A stretch of DNA of 64,000 bases from Rotaria macrura. Its lineage: Eukaryota > Rotifera > Eurotatoria > Philodinida > Philodinidae. A program made the position numbers and the translations under genes. The notes under the pieces were generated by a model, which was not told the DNA's origin, did not search any database, and saw nothing but the letters and a program-made list of their open reading frames with translations. The stretch spans positions 161,450 to 225,449 of the forward strand of contig OENT01000080.1 of NCBI GenBank assembly GCA_900239685.1. The letters run 5' to 3'. Positions 24,867 to 37,856 of this stretch are shown in pieces (the stretch's first letter is position 1; each line of letters begins with the position of its first letter).

Positions 24867-26379
24867 TCACTTGAAAAGAACGAATTTTTCGAGATCGACC
24901 GAATCTTGAGTTATTTGAATGCCATCCATTTGATTTTCTTGAAAACATCTTTTCAATTTTCTACGTCCTTCCCGTGCATCACCAGTAAATATAAGACATT
25001 TTTGATGAAATCCAAGATTTCTCACTTGTAGAAGAAGTCGAACGCCAGCATCGTTTGGTGAGTTCTCGTTATCTCGATTCATATCAGTGACAATTCGAAA
25101 TGTATCACTTCTTTTTAATCGTCGTCCGAACTCAGATTGAAGAAAAGCAACTGCACCTTCAGTTGTCGATTTCGGAATGAAATGCACATTGACTTGAGTA
25201 CCAAGAGTACTTGCTTTTTCCATATGTTCTTTATTTTCCCACCATTCATGAAATATATGATCATCAACCCATAATACAACATATTTGCAAAGACCAAGTT
25301 CAATCTACAACATTCTTTGCAGTATGTTAAAACTGTGAATAGATTATTTTACCTGTCGCATATAGATAATATTTTTTCTATCTTTATATTCAGTATGACA
25401 TACAAGAAATGTGGAATGTGGTAAAAACAAGACTTCATCTTCATCCTGAGAACAATTAGAATAATCTCGTATGCTTCTACCAGTCAAGGAATAAATTATA
25501 AATTTGGTATTGCGTTCTTTAAAATATTGAAGGTGTTTAGGGTGTTTTTCATCACCTTTATCTGAACTACTGAATTGAAGCCATGTTAGAACTTCACCAG
25601 TTTGATAATCTTTTAGATCTTTATCGCTCAATTTAATGTATCTCACAACTCGACCCCAGTAGAAATTAATGTGTGACAGACCTTTTATAAGATAATACAT
25701 TATCAAAGCAGCGTTATCATCGACCTGTACATTTTCTGCGTTTGTTGCTTTGTTTCTTTGCCAGCGTCGAGCAAAAATATTTGCATTTAAATTGAGCATT
25801 TCACTGTATGCACCTGTATAAAATGCTATTGCAAATGCGTATGCTTTAGCATCATCTTCTTCGAAATTTTTTTTTTAGAAAATTTTGATGAGAGGTTTCA
25901 GTCGTCATTAAATGGATGTTGATATAGTCCTCTGTATCAAACTTTCTACATGCTGCTACTAAATTGGAAAAAGATGGCTTCCTTCCACGTTCTAACATCG
26001 TACTCAACATTGGCCCAAAATCATCCTCAACAACAGCATATTCTTCACGCTTCTGTAAAAGTTCAGTTGCATTTTGATAAAGAATGGTTGATTCTAGATA
26101 CTTTTCAATTTCTTCCGACTCAAAAGTTGTTGATAATGACATTCTTGGGTAGTTTGAAATTTTCCCGACAGATTGAACATAACAACAGTCTTGAAGACGC
26201 ATTTCTGGATCTTTAACTTTAGTGTTAGCATTTTGTATGTGATGGAAAACTTCCATGTGTGATACACGGTCGCTTAGTCTTTCAACTTCATCTTCATCCA
26301 TCATATATCTTGCTGATTCCCTATCCGATTCTGGACTTTCAGAGCTTTCCCTCGATCGAGAAGTAAATCTTCGAGACAT
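24867..26379 (-). CDS. Mono-ADP-ribosyltransferase fused to a receiver-like domain
   Basis: Two exons, 26379-25353 and 25304-24867 (48-bp intron, CAG|GTAAAA to TGTAG|ATT), give about 487 residues. The Ser/Arg-rich start is followed by an ART domain: AYAFAIAFYTG helix, YWGRVVRY (Arg), WLQFSSS (Ser motif) and DEDEVLF (ExE). Exon 2 resembles a two-component receiver domain: LWVDDH (acidic pair), VTDMNR (phospho-acceptor Asp position), IFTGDA (Thr position) and a final DGIQITQDSVDL. The usual conserved Lys is not evident, so it may be a pseudo-receiver. The frame breaks at the A10 run (25867-25876, minus sense): nine A would give NFEEDDAKAYAF and restore one protein. Role: NAD+-dependent modification of proteins; the receiver-like part may bind a partner or ligand. 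Confidence 0.78.
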
Positions 26380-28902
26380 CTAAAACAAACATCGATTGAC
26401 GAATACAGAATGAAAGGGCAGTATATTAGATCTGTCTAATACAAGCATAAGTATTCAATTATTTGAATTCCATTTCCTACTCGAGGGTAACAGAAAAGAA
26501 TGCATCACTCTGTAGTCGTGCTCGTGACTGAGTTGCTAGTCTTCATGAAACCAATCAAATAGCTTTATAGATGGAGCATATAGGCTATGATGGTAAAAAT
26601 AGGTATTTGCTTCAGTATAATGGGATCGGCTCGTTTTTTTTTGAACCGAACCGATTTTCTTTTCAAAAATTTGAAACTGAACAGAATTGAAACGGCTTCA
26701 GACTGCAACTGGTCTCATCATTGATTTACCCGCTTGTCTTTGCTCAAGTTCTGTTTGCCATTGTGTAGCTGATGCTGCTTAAAACACTGTACAAACATAA
26801 ATCCAATGCGATGATTTCTCGATTGAATAATACTGTTACGAAATAACCTACAAACAAATAAAATACTGAAATTGGTATTTCTAAAGTAATCGTAATCCCT
26901 CGTTTCATGTTAGGATACCGCAAACCGCTTTCTGCAGTATGAATCATCCTTTCATTTCTGTGAAAGAGTATGAGATATATGTGGCACGTCTGCATGAATT
27001 CTTATCGAGCGATAGTTTTTCATTAACAGCTTATAAAAAGATGAAGGATCTTTCTCTCATCATGAAGTAATGGCTATTGGTCTAGCTGTCAAGCATGATG
27101 AATACCAATAACACCCTTTTATAGACAAAGGCGTTATGAAGTTTCGGAACTATATATTGGAAACTCTACTATACCATTGTCAATGCACACTTTTGTCATC
27201 CAAATTACAGGCTATTAAAAAAATAACAGTAACTATGTGAAGTCTGAACAGCTTAAAAAATTGAGAACTTATTTTCAACTCAGAATGATCACCGGCAGTC
27301 AGTAATGGATTTGTAGCATATAGAAATCGAAAATTCAACTGTATCGTTTATCAGCTGGACGAAATTATTCGTTAACAATCACAGTAGAGAATTTGTTGAT
27401 TTAGTTAGTTTTTCATGCAAAGCGAAACTATACACGTTAAATCAGATCCATAAATTCTTGACTCAAGTTAACTCAACCAAGGTACGGATCAAATAGAGAG
27501 CATGGAAATATTAGACCTTTACATCGAGAGGTCGTATCCACCATTACAATTAAACTGGTATCCATGTGGTTTTGTTTGAATACTAGCTGAAGAATCGATG
27601 CAGTTCCACTCTATTAGCACTCTTGCCTTTCCTTTTGTTTGGCTTTCTTGATTTTCTTGATTTATCTACGTTTTGTTATCAATCACAAAGTTTACATATC
27701 TCAGTTATTCAATATACATAGATGCTGCTCTTAGATTTTCTTCATGCTTTCTTCACTACTCATTTTCCTTGAGTTGTTTTCACTCTTGATAAATGGCACG
27801 AGCAACTTGAAATATATCGAATCAAATTGAAAAAAGATTTTGATCTTTAAGTATTAAGTCATAACTCTTAGTTACTAGTGCTCTCTCAAAAAATCATAGA
27901 CGTCAATCGTTGGATCAAAGGAAGAAATAAAAAACAAAATCTATTTAGTAGATTGAAAATAATCTGAACACAATGTGGTTTCGTTTCGAACTCTTTCATA
28001 AAGAAATGGATTGATTTCTGCTAGATGAAAATCCCTGATAGATTCATACCCTATCTTATAATTAGGTCGTGAAAAGCGAAGTGCGATTAAATTTCCTATA
28101 CCGACAGCATTGGAGACTAGTCCTAATAATCAATAATATGGGGTGTTTTCGAAGTATTAAAGTTAAATTAGAAACGAACATTTTCGAGACGAAGAATTGT
28201 TGATATGATAAGTAAGGGTAGGCTTGGATATGAATTGAGTGGTGAAGTGTTATATAAAAATTCAAAGATAATTTACCATAGAATATCATTTTCAATCTCA
28301 TATCCATTTCAAATCAAGGTTTATTCTTAAAATCACGTAAAGATACCTAAGTAATTGTCAGGGTACGGAAGCAGTATTATAGAACGGCAACAAATAAAAT
28401 GCAGTCAGCATTAATAAATCTTAGACGTTATTGGTACCATTGACATGCTAAAAATATCTTAGTCGGATAATGTTCTTTTCAAAAGAGCATGAAGTTGATG
28501 AAACGCCGATTGATTATCAATAGAAATTACTAATTGTAATGCATTGAAACTATTCAAAAGGACCAGTAATTATCTATCATTGATTATGGTAGTGATAATC
28601 GATACGTTGCCCACCCACTCCTCTGATCTATTTGACAAACAGCGGTTGTTACCGGAAAAAATGTCAGTAATAATTGTCTAAGTTCATCGAAGAGAATCTA
28701 AATTCAGCTAATTATTTTATTTAAGCGAAAATGAGAGAAAAAAACATTCATGCTAAAGAAAATTAACTACATATACTAACTCATATACTATTTTCCAGCT
28801 ACTAGTTTACATACCGATCATTTTCATTTAATAAGCCAAGTTACAACAATACGCTCACTGCAACAACCACTTTTACTATTCCCAGAAAATTCAGTACATA
28901 AA
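26380..28902. other. Intergenic between divergent ART-receiver and GPCR genes
   Basis: 2.5 kb with no supported gene. It should include promoters for both neighbours. A patch near 26625-26700 holds repeated GAACCGAACC-like words, and a similar patch occurs at about 30720-30790; both are too degenerate to define. A short hydrophobic frame at 26744-26995 has no support. Confidence 0.45.
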
Positions 28903-29886
28903 ATGTCAAGTTCAAATGATACATTATCTTACATAGCTCGACTTCAGTATAGTTCAGGGCAAGTGACTCTATATGTATCGATTGTTATCCTTGCTTCTGG
29001 TATCATCGGCAATGTACTCAATTGCTTGGTATTTTTACAGCGGTCATTACGTTCAAAGCCATGTGTTATTTACTTCCTCTTGGCTAGTATGCTGAATTTG
29101 CTGATTATTTTTTCGGGTGTTCTACCACGTGCATTGCAAAGTTTTTTCATGATTCCGGATCAAACAGAAACAGTACGTGCATTGTGTAAACTACGTCTTA
29201 TATGTCTATTTACAATGCGTACTATTGCATCATGGCTATTAGCTCTAGCTACTGTCGATCGTTACTTGATTTCAAGTCCTAGGCCTAATGTACGTCGAAT
29301 GAGCAATTTGAAGAATGCTCGTCTATGGATTATAATACTTAGTGTTATCTCAGCTCTATTTTGGGCTGAAACTGGCTATTGCTTCGAAGCCAATATGGTT
29401 GGTACACCACAAAAGTGTTATGCAAAATCTGATGCATGCCGTATTTTTAACGATCTTGCTCAATCACTCGTTACAACCATCATTCCATCGGCAGTCATGT
29501 TGGTTATTGGCTTATCAACAATTGGTCATGTTCGAGAAGTTCAACGAGTTGGAAATTCTTCAGTTGGTACTAATACAAACCACACTGGACGAAATAAAAA
29601 AGATGAAAAAAGCTTAACTCGGATGTTAATTGTACAAGTCATTCTTCTCACTGTATTTACCTTACCTCAAGCAGGACAAAAATTTTATTTAACTTATACA
29701 TTTTATGAAAAAAAATCATCGACTCAACGCGCACTTGAAAGTCTCATTTTCAACTTGGTACTTCTTCTTACATATGGGCAAAATTGTGCACCTTTCTATT
29801 TATTTACAATGACTGGTACATTATTTAGAGAAACGCTTTTCAAAATTTTAAAAAATGGAATACAACATTTGAACTGCTTTCATTGA
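28903..29886 (+). CDS. Rhodopsin-class G-protein-coupled receptor, intronless
   Basis: 327 residues in a single exon from an ATG at 28903. Seven hydrophobic segments are clear, at about residues 22-45, 56-80, 95-120, 142-165, 186-208, 240-263 and 280-305. Class A landmarks: GNVLNCLVF in helix 1, Cys89 and a later Cys for the extracellular disulfide, DRYL after helix 3, and FTLPQ in helix 6. Helix 7 reads NCAPFY in place of NPxxY. Helix 2 has Asn (SMLNLL) where Asp is usual. Such receivers resemble FMRFamide/peptide receptor families that are greatly expanded in bdelloids; the ligand is unknown. The absence of introns fits an expanded or retroposed family. The start has Asn-glycosylation potential at NDT. 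Confidence 0.85.
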   Translation: MSSSNDTLSYIARLQYSSGQVTLYVSIVILASGIIGNVLNCLVFLQRSLRSKPCVIYFLLASMLNLLIIFSGVLPRALQSFFMIPDQTETVRALCKLRLICLFTMRTIASWLLALATVDRYLISSPRPNVRRMSNLKNARLWIIILSVISALFWAETGYCFEANMVGTPQKCYAKSDACRIFNDLAQSLVTTIIPSAVMLVIGLSTIGHVREVQRVGNSSVGTNTNHTGRNKKDEKSLTRMLIVQVILLTVFTLPQAGQKFYLTYTFYEKKSSTQRALESLIFNLVLLLTYGQNCAPFYLFTMTGTLFRETLFKILKNGIQHLNCFH

Positions 29887-31099
29887 ATGAAATTTTCATG
29901 TAAACGTGAAAATTCTAATAAAACTAATTAATATCGATCGTGTTTATTTGCTCTGACAATCATGTGTCAAAAGAAAAGGCTATCTTAAGAAACAATCTAT
30001 CAAGCACACTTGAAATCGGCAATAAAACATCGATATTTCGCATGACATTAGGATTGCAATCAAGAAACTTTTCCTTCAAAGTTCTGAGATATATAGACAA
30101 TCACTTTCAATTCTTGAGCACAAAATACGACATTAATTGATCCTCTATCTCCCAGTACAATGTTGAAACAGTGAACGGTTCTTGTAATTCATTTCAAGAA
30201 ATAATCTTTTATGCATATGATAACTAATCCTATACATTTATTTTTCGAGTATAATGAAGCCTTATTGTTTCTCCTCGTAGCACATTTGATCCGCTCTCAT
30301 ATTTCATCAGAATAAAAGCTTCTCTACGTAATTTACGGCTTCATCACAGTTTCTTTTCTAATCTCAGCATCATCTTTCTCTGGTGAAAGCATCATTATAA
30401 TGTAGATATTCTTTTCGAACAATAAAATTTAATAAAACTGTTTTTATGCATCGACTGATACCTTTGTAAAATATCCCCTGCAGAATTTTTGAGTAGGTAT
30501 TATCGCAAAATCTAGAAAAAAATCTAGAAAATAAAAATATCTTTCAAAGCTAAATATGCCCTAAATTTTATCACTCAGTCTTTGATATGATCTCAATCTA
30601 CGCTTCCATTACCATTGAACTTTAAAGGTGGTGCACCACTTCTTACTTATCTGTTCAGTGACTATTACAATTATCCTTCCAAAAACAATGCATGACTAAT
30701 AAAGGATGTGAACCATGGGTTAGAATAGGTCCGACAAGCTGAAACTGGACTGGTTGAGGAAGTTAACCGAGCCAGTAGAGACCCGAATTCTGCTGGTTAA
30801 AGATATAGAAAATTCTCTAGTTTTGCTCACTGTTCTGGCCATCATATTAATATTTAACCGTTCCTCTGACAGAATCAATTAGATGTCTCTCAAACAATTA
30901 CTTTTCGTCATAGATTGGAAACTAGCGTGATGGCAGAGATTATTTGATTATATATTGATAATCCATTGTAGATATAGAATCAAGTCATAGAACTAGTTTT
31001 CGCTGACCGATCTGTTCTGGCTACACATTTGAGATAGTTTGAATCTTTGTTGTTTCTTATTTGAAAATTTAATTTGTGTTTTTTTTCCTTTTTTAATCA
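29887..31099. other. Intergenic downstream of the GPCR
   Basis: AATAAA words occur just after the stop (about 29918, as AATAAAACTAAT) and near 30420-30440, suitable for polyadenylation. No gene seen. Confidence 0.4.
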
Positions 31100-31124
31100 A
31101 AAGCTTCTTACGAATGATGATTTC

Positions 31125-31445
31125 TTTTCTTTTAGGAAGTTGCAATCAGAACAAGTGCAGATAAAATCGGTGATTCAGCTTGAAAAAGGGTTGGAACAGA
31201 CAGGAAAATGCGATGGACTTCATACAGATTTATCGCTTGGGTTTTCCGTAACGTTCACCAAATCGGCTCTGTTAGCTAAAGCGATGTTTGACGGACCACA
31301 AACGATTTCCAACCAGTCGGATCCACCAGTTTTCTGCAAATTTACCTTAATTTCACCTATCTGAGAATGATTTCCGATGAGCTGGTTTACTATTTACCCA
31401 CAGGTTCCGACCCAGATGGTGCTGTGGATGTGGGAAGGATGTGAG
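31125..31445. other. GC-richer patch with open frames, possible exon relic
   Basis: This 320-bp segment is visibly richer in G+C than its surroundings. On the plus strand an acceptor-like TTTTAG at about 31130-31135 precedes an open frame of about 75 codons ending TGA at 31364. On the minus strand a different frame of about 45 codons reads GEIKVNLQKTGG onwards with splice-like borders. I cannot choose a strand or a family. It could be a fragment of a transferred gene or a transposon. Confidence 0.3.
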
Positions 31446-34400
31446 TGTCAATCTTCTGTTCTCCATAGCTACATCCAAACACTTTTATTGATCTCTTTTC
31501 CTGAATTTGAGCTTTTCTAACTTTTTGAATATTGTCTATTCTTTTTTTCTAGATGTTGCGGCATGTTTTTTGAGCACAATATCTAATTAATCAAGAAATT
31601 TGCCGTGATGCGACACCATGACTATTCATGGAGTATGTAAAATGTTGTTGATAGTTTTATCCGTTAATGCCCACGCTAATGACAACTATTGTTCAACAAA
31701 ACTTATGACAGTGCACTGTTTATCAAGAATGAAACGTGAAACCTAAATACTAGCAAAGAATAATTTTGTCGCATTAATGAATTAGACTAGTGACTGCTTC
31801 TTTAAACTGAATCGTGCTAAATTGAAAAGTTACCATACTTACTATCATGCTTTAAAGTTAAAAGACTTAAAGGGCTAGTGCCGTGTTGGATAACTTTGTT
31901 TTGATCTGATTCTAACAAGATTTTTGTTTCCTGAAAAGTAATTTTTATTCAGAGTTTTATTCGTACATGTAGATTCGTGGCGATACAGTTCCTTAGCTTT
32001 TATGGATTTTTTTTCATATTAGAAGTACAAGAAAATTATTTTTGTGGAATTTATATTGCAATCCTAAACATATCTGATGCAGACGAAATGTGATAACCAA
32101 TGATATAGGCAACTTTCATCTTTTCGTGAACATTGATGAATGAAATCAGATGAAAAACATAAAGAAAACAATAGTGCAAGAGATTTCAACCATTTTTATG
32201 AAATAGACACGAACATCTTGCAAATGAAAATCAAATGTTTTTGTTAAGCACAGTTTTGATAGGTTCTCAAAAAAGAAATCATTCTTGTCTACGAGGATAT
32301 TCTTGTCGAATGCATATGAAAATTAAAGATGCATTCATTGCATCTTTTCCCTATGTTCTATTGTCATTTCAATTATGAATCTTTGTCATGCATGAATCAT
32401 ACACCGTCCAAAAGAGAAAAAATATCATATCGATAAGAAAAGAAAAAGTTTATTTGTAAAACCGAATCTGTGCAAAATTGAAAGTCTGACATTGGTTCTA
32501 TCTCTTTTGCAATTATTCTAACCAATGTTTGAGTAAACAACAAGTATTCGACTATACGTATCATAAAAGACTTGAGAAACATATTTGATAAAAGTAAAAC
32601 ATCTTTTATTCCCACAGTTTACAGTTACACTGACGTTTTATCTGTATCATTTTCAATCCTAACAAATATGTCGAAAAATTAAAAATCTATGGCTCTGTGT
32701 TATTGAATATATCAACGTTCAACAGTATACAAATGGAAACGGATAATTTTTCTCTTCAAGTTCTTGCGGCGCGTAATCGAAAATATTTCTTTTGCCGAAC
32801 ATAAGAATTTTAAATCATTAAACCATTGTCTTTTATGTCACTGTAATTTTATTCTTTCGCATCATCATATATAGATATCTGTATACTGCTGGCATTGAAT
32901 AGAATATTGATTTGATGGAAAAATTAGACAAGGACAATTATCTCAATAATAATTCAGTAATCATTTATTGTATGTGGCAAAGAAGCTTTTATGAAAAACC
33001 TCCCTTCCTCATAAAAGCAAATCGAAGTCAGGAAATTTAAATTAAACAATAAGATTAATTGTTCAGGAAAAGCAGATATCAAGACATATCGAAGGAAGAT
33101 AAAGGCATTGAAACGAGTTGACACTCACAATAAAAAGGCAAGATTAATAAACGGATTCAAATTTGCGCAGATAAACGATTGATGATATCATTCGATTTTA
33201 ATTATTTTACAAATGAACGTCTTCATTAATTATTTACTAGGAGTTTCACTACAGTATTGACAAATGAAATCTATAGTTCTCACTTCATACGTTACATTTT
33301 GGGCTTAAAATATGCCCTTGAACAATCTTGTATTCCGTTGCCTAATATAGTTCTCGTTCACAAATTAAAAATAATAAGCATTGCAGTAGATAAAAACATA
33401 TTCCGCGAGAATTTACACTACAACTAATGATCGACTCCTAAAATCGAGAAAAACTTTTATCATCACTATGTGTCTTAGTAGATCATTAGCAAATCGGACT
33501 TGATGAGAATATGTTTGATTTTTAGGATAGCTGACATTTGAATTCAACCGATGCATAGGTAGACAGGGAGGAATTCAAATTCGAAGTAAAAAGACCTCAG
33601 TTGATGAAGTTCTCTGTGAACAAAATCTAAATGACGAAATTCATTTCATGTCTGCTACCATCATCTTATATCTTCGAATAATGCAGTTTTTTCGTGTCAA
33701 TACCTTAGTGATAATGCCATAGAACTCAAGATTTAATCTACGTAACAAATCAGATAAATTAGTAAACAACGATCAATGATTCGCGTGGAAAAAAAAGACA
33801 GCATGGATTTTTAACTGTTGTAAATCCTCCCGTAAAAGTCGATTGGATCCGAATGAAAGTAATTGATAATACAAATAAAACTTCACATTCGACTAATGAG
33901 TATGTTCCAGAAATCTATCTGATAAAACTGCCCTGCATAATACTGCAATCAATAGAAGACAGGCGTTCAGTGATGATGAACGCCCAAATATAAAAAGACT
34001 AGTGCTACTGGGTGAAATCAATTGATATCAAAATAGTCGACAAAAAAATGATGATAGTAGCGCAAATTTCCTTGGATTAACTCTTTGAACTTTGAATAGA
34101 TTTGATTGTTGGTACGTTTCTTGATTACTCCTTGTTGGAAATTCATTAGATGACTACTGTAAAAATGTGGTTGCCATTGAACTACGTTATGTCTACTTTT
34201 CTGTACAAATACTTAGATTCTGAGATGAAAAATTTGACATCGAACGTAATAAATAACTTCTAGCATCTAACTGATCATCATTTTATGTTTGAAAGATTTT
34301 TTCATTGCAATAATTCCTAAAATACAAGCGATCATATTAGATATTCGTAGTCGGGTAAAAATATTCATAAGTATTCTTATTTTGATTTGAATATTGTTCT

Positions 34401-35718
34401 CATTTAAAGTTTTAATTTGCAGTCAATTTTTTGCATCTACTTTATGTATTTAGTTGAGTAAATGCATACAATCGTTAAGTTGGTTCATTTCTGCATTCAC
34501 CTTTCAGTCTATCCGGCCGCTGATTTCAAATCTGTCTAATAACACTCATAGCTCATACACCCACCCAGTATGCCATATCTACCAGAATACATCGATATGA
34601 TAGCTTGTAGGTGTTGGGATTTGTTCGAATTATACCCACGCCTTCAATTCGAACCAAAATAAGCCCAACGTTAATGTTTACTTTAGAAGAAATAAATATT
34701 ATGAGACAGATAAGTTTTTATTACAATTCAGCAAAATTATCCAGCTCACATTTATATTGTGACTTGTGTAAAACCGGTAATTTACTATTTTGAAAGAAAT
34801 TCCCCGTGTACCATGTTTCATAGGGGTCGTAATCATGACAATTGTTCATTTTTCATTTTTTATTTTATGTAACGATCCTATTATCTGCTAATTTTTCGTT
34901 TGTGTGTGTGTGTGTATCAGTCCATTTATTAAATTATTTTGTATGCTTGATTTACCCTTCTAAGAAAATCAAACTAGTTCCACTTTTGTTTCCAATCGAA
35001 ATTTACCTGCAACCTAGATCGAATTCTTGCTATCTATGGGTCATATTGATTTCTGATATAGAATGTTCTTGCTTTTGCTTTTTTGGAATACCATAGTGAA
35101 ACATTAACTGTTATTACTCTGTCGACTATCAAATAACTCAATCATGATTCGACAAAGAACACATTTAATTGTCTCAAAATAGAAAATCAGCAATTCCAAC
35201 CGTTTAACTAATAGGTTGTGATTGATCGAAAAATTGAATTTATTTTCCAACAAGCAATGGTTTCGTTTCACTTGAATAAAAACAAAATCCTTAAAAATCT
35301 CTGATTAAGTGTATCTTAAGAAATGTATAGCTCAATGCCAAAAGTATTTAGTTTACCGCTTCGTGTCGTGTAAATAGTATAACTATAGTGCTGTCATCAG
35401 ATAAAAGCGAATTCAAAAATGATTTAATGTGTACCATTGACAATTCCTCAAGTTTTGCATTGAAAAACCAACAACCACTAACTGACAATAGATTTTCGAA
35501 GAAAATGATGAATGTAAGTTTTAAGTTGAAGTTTGCCAATCCTTCTTCCCCCCACCCCGCCCCCCCTCTCTTCATTACAGACCGGCCACTATTACAAACC
35601 ATAGTAATTAGTTTTACAGTTGTTCAGTCAGCAGTCTTCTTTTGATAAACTATATTTGCTCGATGTTTTATTTTGAGTTCTCATTGCTGGTAAACTAGAA
35701 AGAGTATATACTGCAAAA
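31446..35718. other. Intergenic, gene-poor
   Basis: 4.3 kb of AT-rich DNA without a supported gene. Notable words: a (GT)n run at about 34901-34916 and a C-rich tract at 35548-35566. Several short frames here have no family resemblance. Confidence 0.5.
35548..35566 (-). repeat. G-rich tract, possible G-quadruplex
   Basis: Read on the minus strand the tract is G7-C-G4-T-G6, enough guanine runs for an intramolecular quadruplex with one-base loops. It lies about 150 bp beyond the stop codon of the minus-strand six-cysteine gene, so it could fall in its 3' UTR. Function is not implied. Confidence 0.5.
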
Positions 35719-36119
35719 TTAAAATGGAAATTTAATGCAGTCCAAGGTCGATTTTCCACCACATACAAGCCCACCAATGCATTGCCAGGCAGCCTTTCTG
35801 CGAATGGCACATTCCAACACCCTTTGACTACATTTCAATGTAAATGAAGTGCCCATGCAATTAGCTAAATGTTGCACCTGTGATCCTAAGATTCCAGAGA
35901 TTTCATCGACGACGAGTGATGTTGCTGCTGACAGAAAACGTTCTTGCTGGAACAATTCTTGGTCTATGTCTACATCGTTTATTTGCAATGGTGATGAGTT
36001 CATACTTGAGTACAAAAGGAGCGCCAAGACAGCAAAAATACGGAAACCTAATAACGAATATATATGATCGATCTTTCAAATGCAGTATAGCACTACGTTT
36101 CAATGTACTTACTTTTCAT
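35719..36119 (-). CDS. Small secreted six-cysteine protein
   Basis: Two exons, 36119-36113 (ATGAAAA) and 36047-35719, flank a 65-bp GT-AG intron and give 111 residues. Residues 1-21 form a classic signal peptide (MKSFRIFAVLALLLYSS). After an acidic propeptide-like stretch, six cysteines lie at 66, 75, 82, 92, 98 and 106, spaced x8, x6, x9, x5, x7. This suggests three disulfides in a secreted peptide. The acidic region (about 25-50) has no dibasic site; ARKK-type basic residues occur near 84-87. I do not recognise the family; antimicrobial, signalling or structural roles are all open. The tiny first exon and the phase-1 intron inside the signal peptide are common in secreted peptides. Confidence 0.65.
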
Positions 36120-37856
36120 TTTGATGAAACTTGAGTCAAATATGAAATACAACTATCAATTCGAAGAGATATTTATAGTGTGTCAAGAAAATAAAAGTGA
36201 TAATTAGACTTTGATCTGATCAGAATACAACAAAACGATACATACTGAATTGGAAAGACGAAAGCTATTGGCTTAAAAGTATTAGAATCACATAATCACT
36301 CAGGTTAATACACGACTGTGATTGCAACAATAGATGGCGAGGTATAGAAAATATTTTGGGGTTGATTTTTACTTGTTGACTTTCATGGTCTCTTCTTTTC
36401 AACTACGTATCAAATTGCTTGTGTTGACTATACCTTTCGCTATCCATATAGAATCTAATCTGTGCTCAGATGAACTCATATTTTGTTCTCGGAACCAATC
36501 GCCGTAGGTCTATGCGTGAAGTGCATCAGAAGTAAAACAACATTTATGTCATATAACAACAGAAGAATCGATTTTACCACGAACTATTGATCGGATCCAT
36601 TTTTAATCGAAGTCAAATCAAGTATTTTATAGTAGAATGAGAAGACTTTCTAAAATGAAGTTCGGAAATAGACTTGTCAAAACGTACGGCTTTTACTTTT
36701 TGACACAATCGGACACACTTTGAGGTTGATGGGTGTATCAGGAGATGGAATGAAGAAAAAAGCACGAGTAATTAGCTGTATATCTGAGTGCTGTTTTTTC
36801 TCTTTTCCATAAGCCATGAAAATTGCTGAGAAGAAAGCAAAAAGGAATTCTTCACATTACTTTTTTTTCCTTTTTATTCAATAAATGGTATTAAAGAAAC
36901 AGAATCTGAATTGTCAATCATCGAAGATAAGATGCAAAATTTGATCTGGAAGCACTTCTGGTCACTATCATGAAGATTTTTGGTTCCTATCAGAAAAAAA
37001 AAGTTTACTCCTATCCATTATATCAATTGATGTTTATTATAAATTCGAGCGATGAATTTTCGTTGTTAAAATCTCTGATTTGAAATAGTTTAGTGTGAGA
37101 TACTGAGAAAAAGCTTATATAATAGTTGTTTGAAAAGTTCTTCACATTTGAATGATGACGACTTCGATCTTATATGAAGTTTGCTTCTGTCAAACTGATA
37201 ATTCTATTGCAATCACTAAACATAGAAACAGCATGAAAAAGAGTAAAACAATGAAACAATTTGATGAAGTTCTCTTTTTCGGAATGAAATCTTTATTGAT
37301 GACATGAACGTCAACATTTTACGTACAAAATATCACTTAATATTTCTTAGCAGAAATTAGTTCGACTATAATTAATTTGCGGTTCTATTTTTGTGAGTTT
37401 TTTTCATATCTGTTCTTATTCTCAACTTGCCCATTGCTCGTTTTACGATGAGTCATCTTATTCTATTACTAATGTTGTACATTTTTTCCCACTGAAATAC
37501 CCAAAGCCTAACCTGTAAATAGAATGACACGTTACTTGCATCCGTTATATTTTTCACTTTACGTTTTCGCACAGTCAAAGTCAGATTGACTTTGTCTATT
37601 TAGAAGGTAGCTTTTAAGAATTTCATGTAATAATCACATGATTTCAAATACTGTAACAACAATCGTTCGTTTATTTATTATAGATTATTAATAATAGTCT
37701 ATCTAGTATTGTAAACTGCAATCATCATAAATTTGATTATAAAGGGGTAAGTGATTGTATTTTGAAAGAGATTGCGTCTGCCCTTGTTCAATTTTGATAT
37801 GACTATAATGAATGAATTCAATTTGTTCTAGAAGAAAATCCGTAACAATTTGAACA
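36120..37856. other. Intergenic between divergent six-cysteine and Argonaute genes
   Basis: 1.7 kb, AT-rich, expected to hold both promoters. No further gene seen. Confidence 0.5.

Noticed and set aside
26625-30790. Two patches with GAACCGAACC-like words (about 26625-26700 and 30720-30790) as copies of one repeat
   Set aside because: Similarity is limited to short words; no shared ends or duplications.
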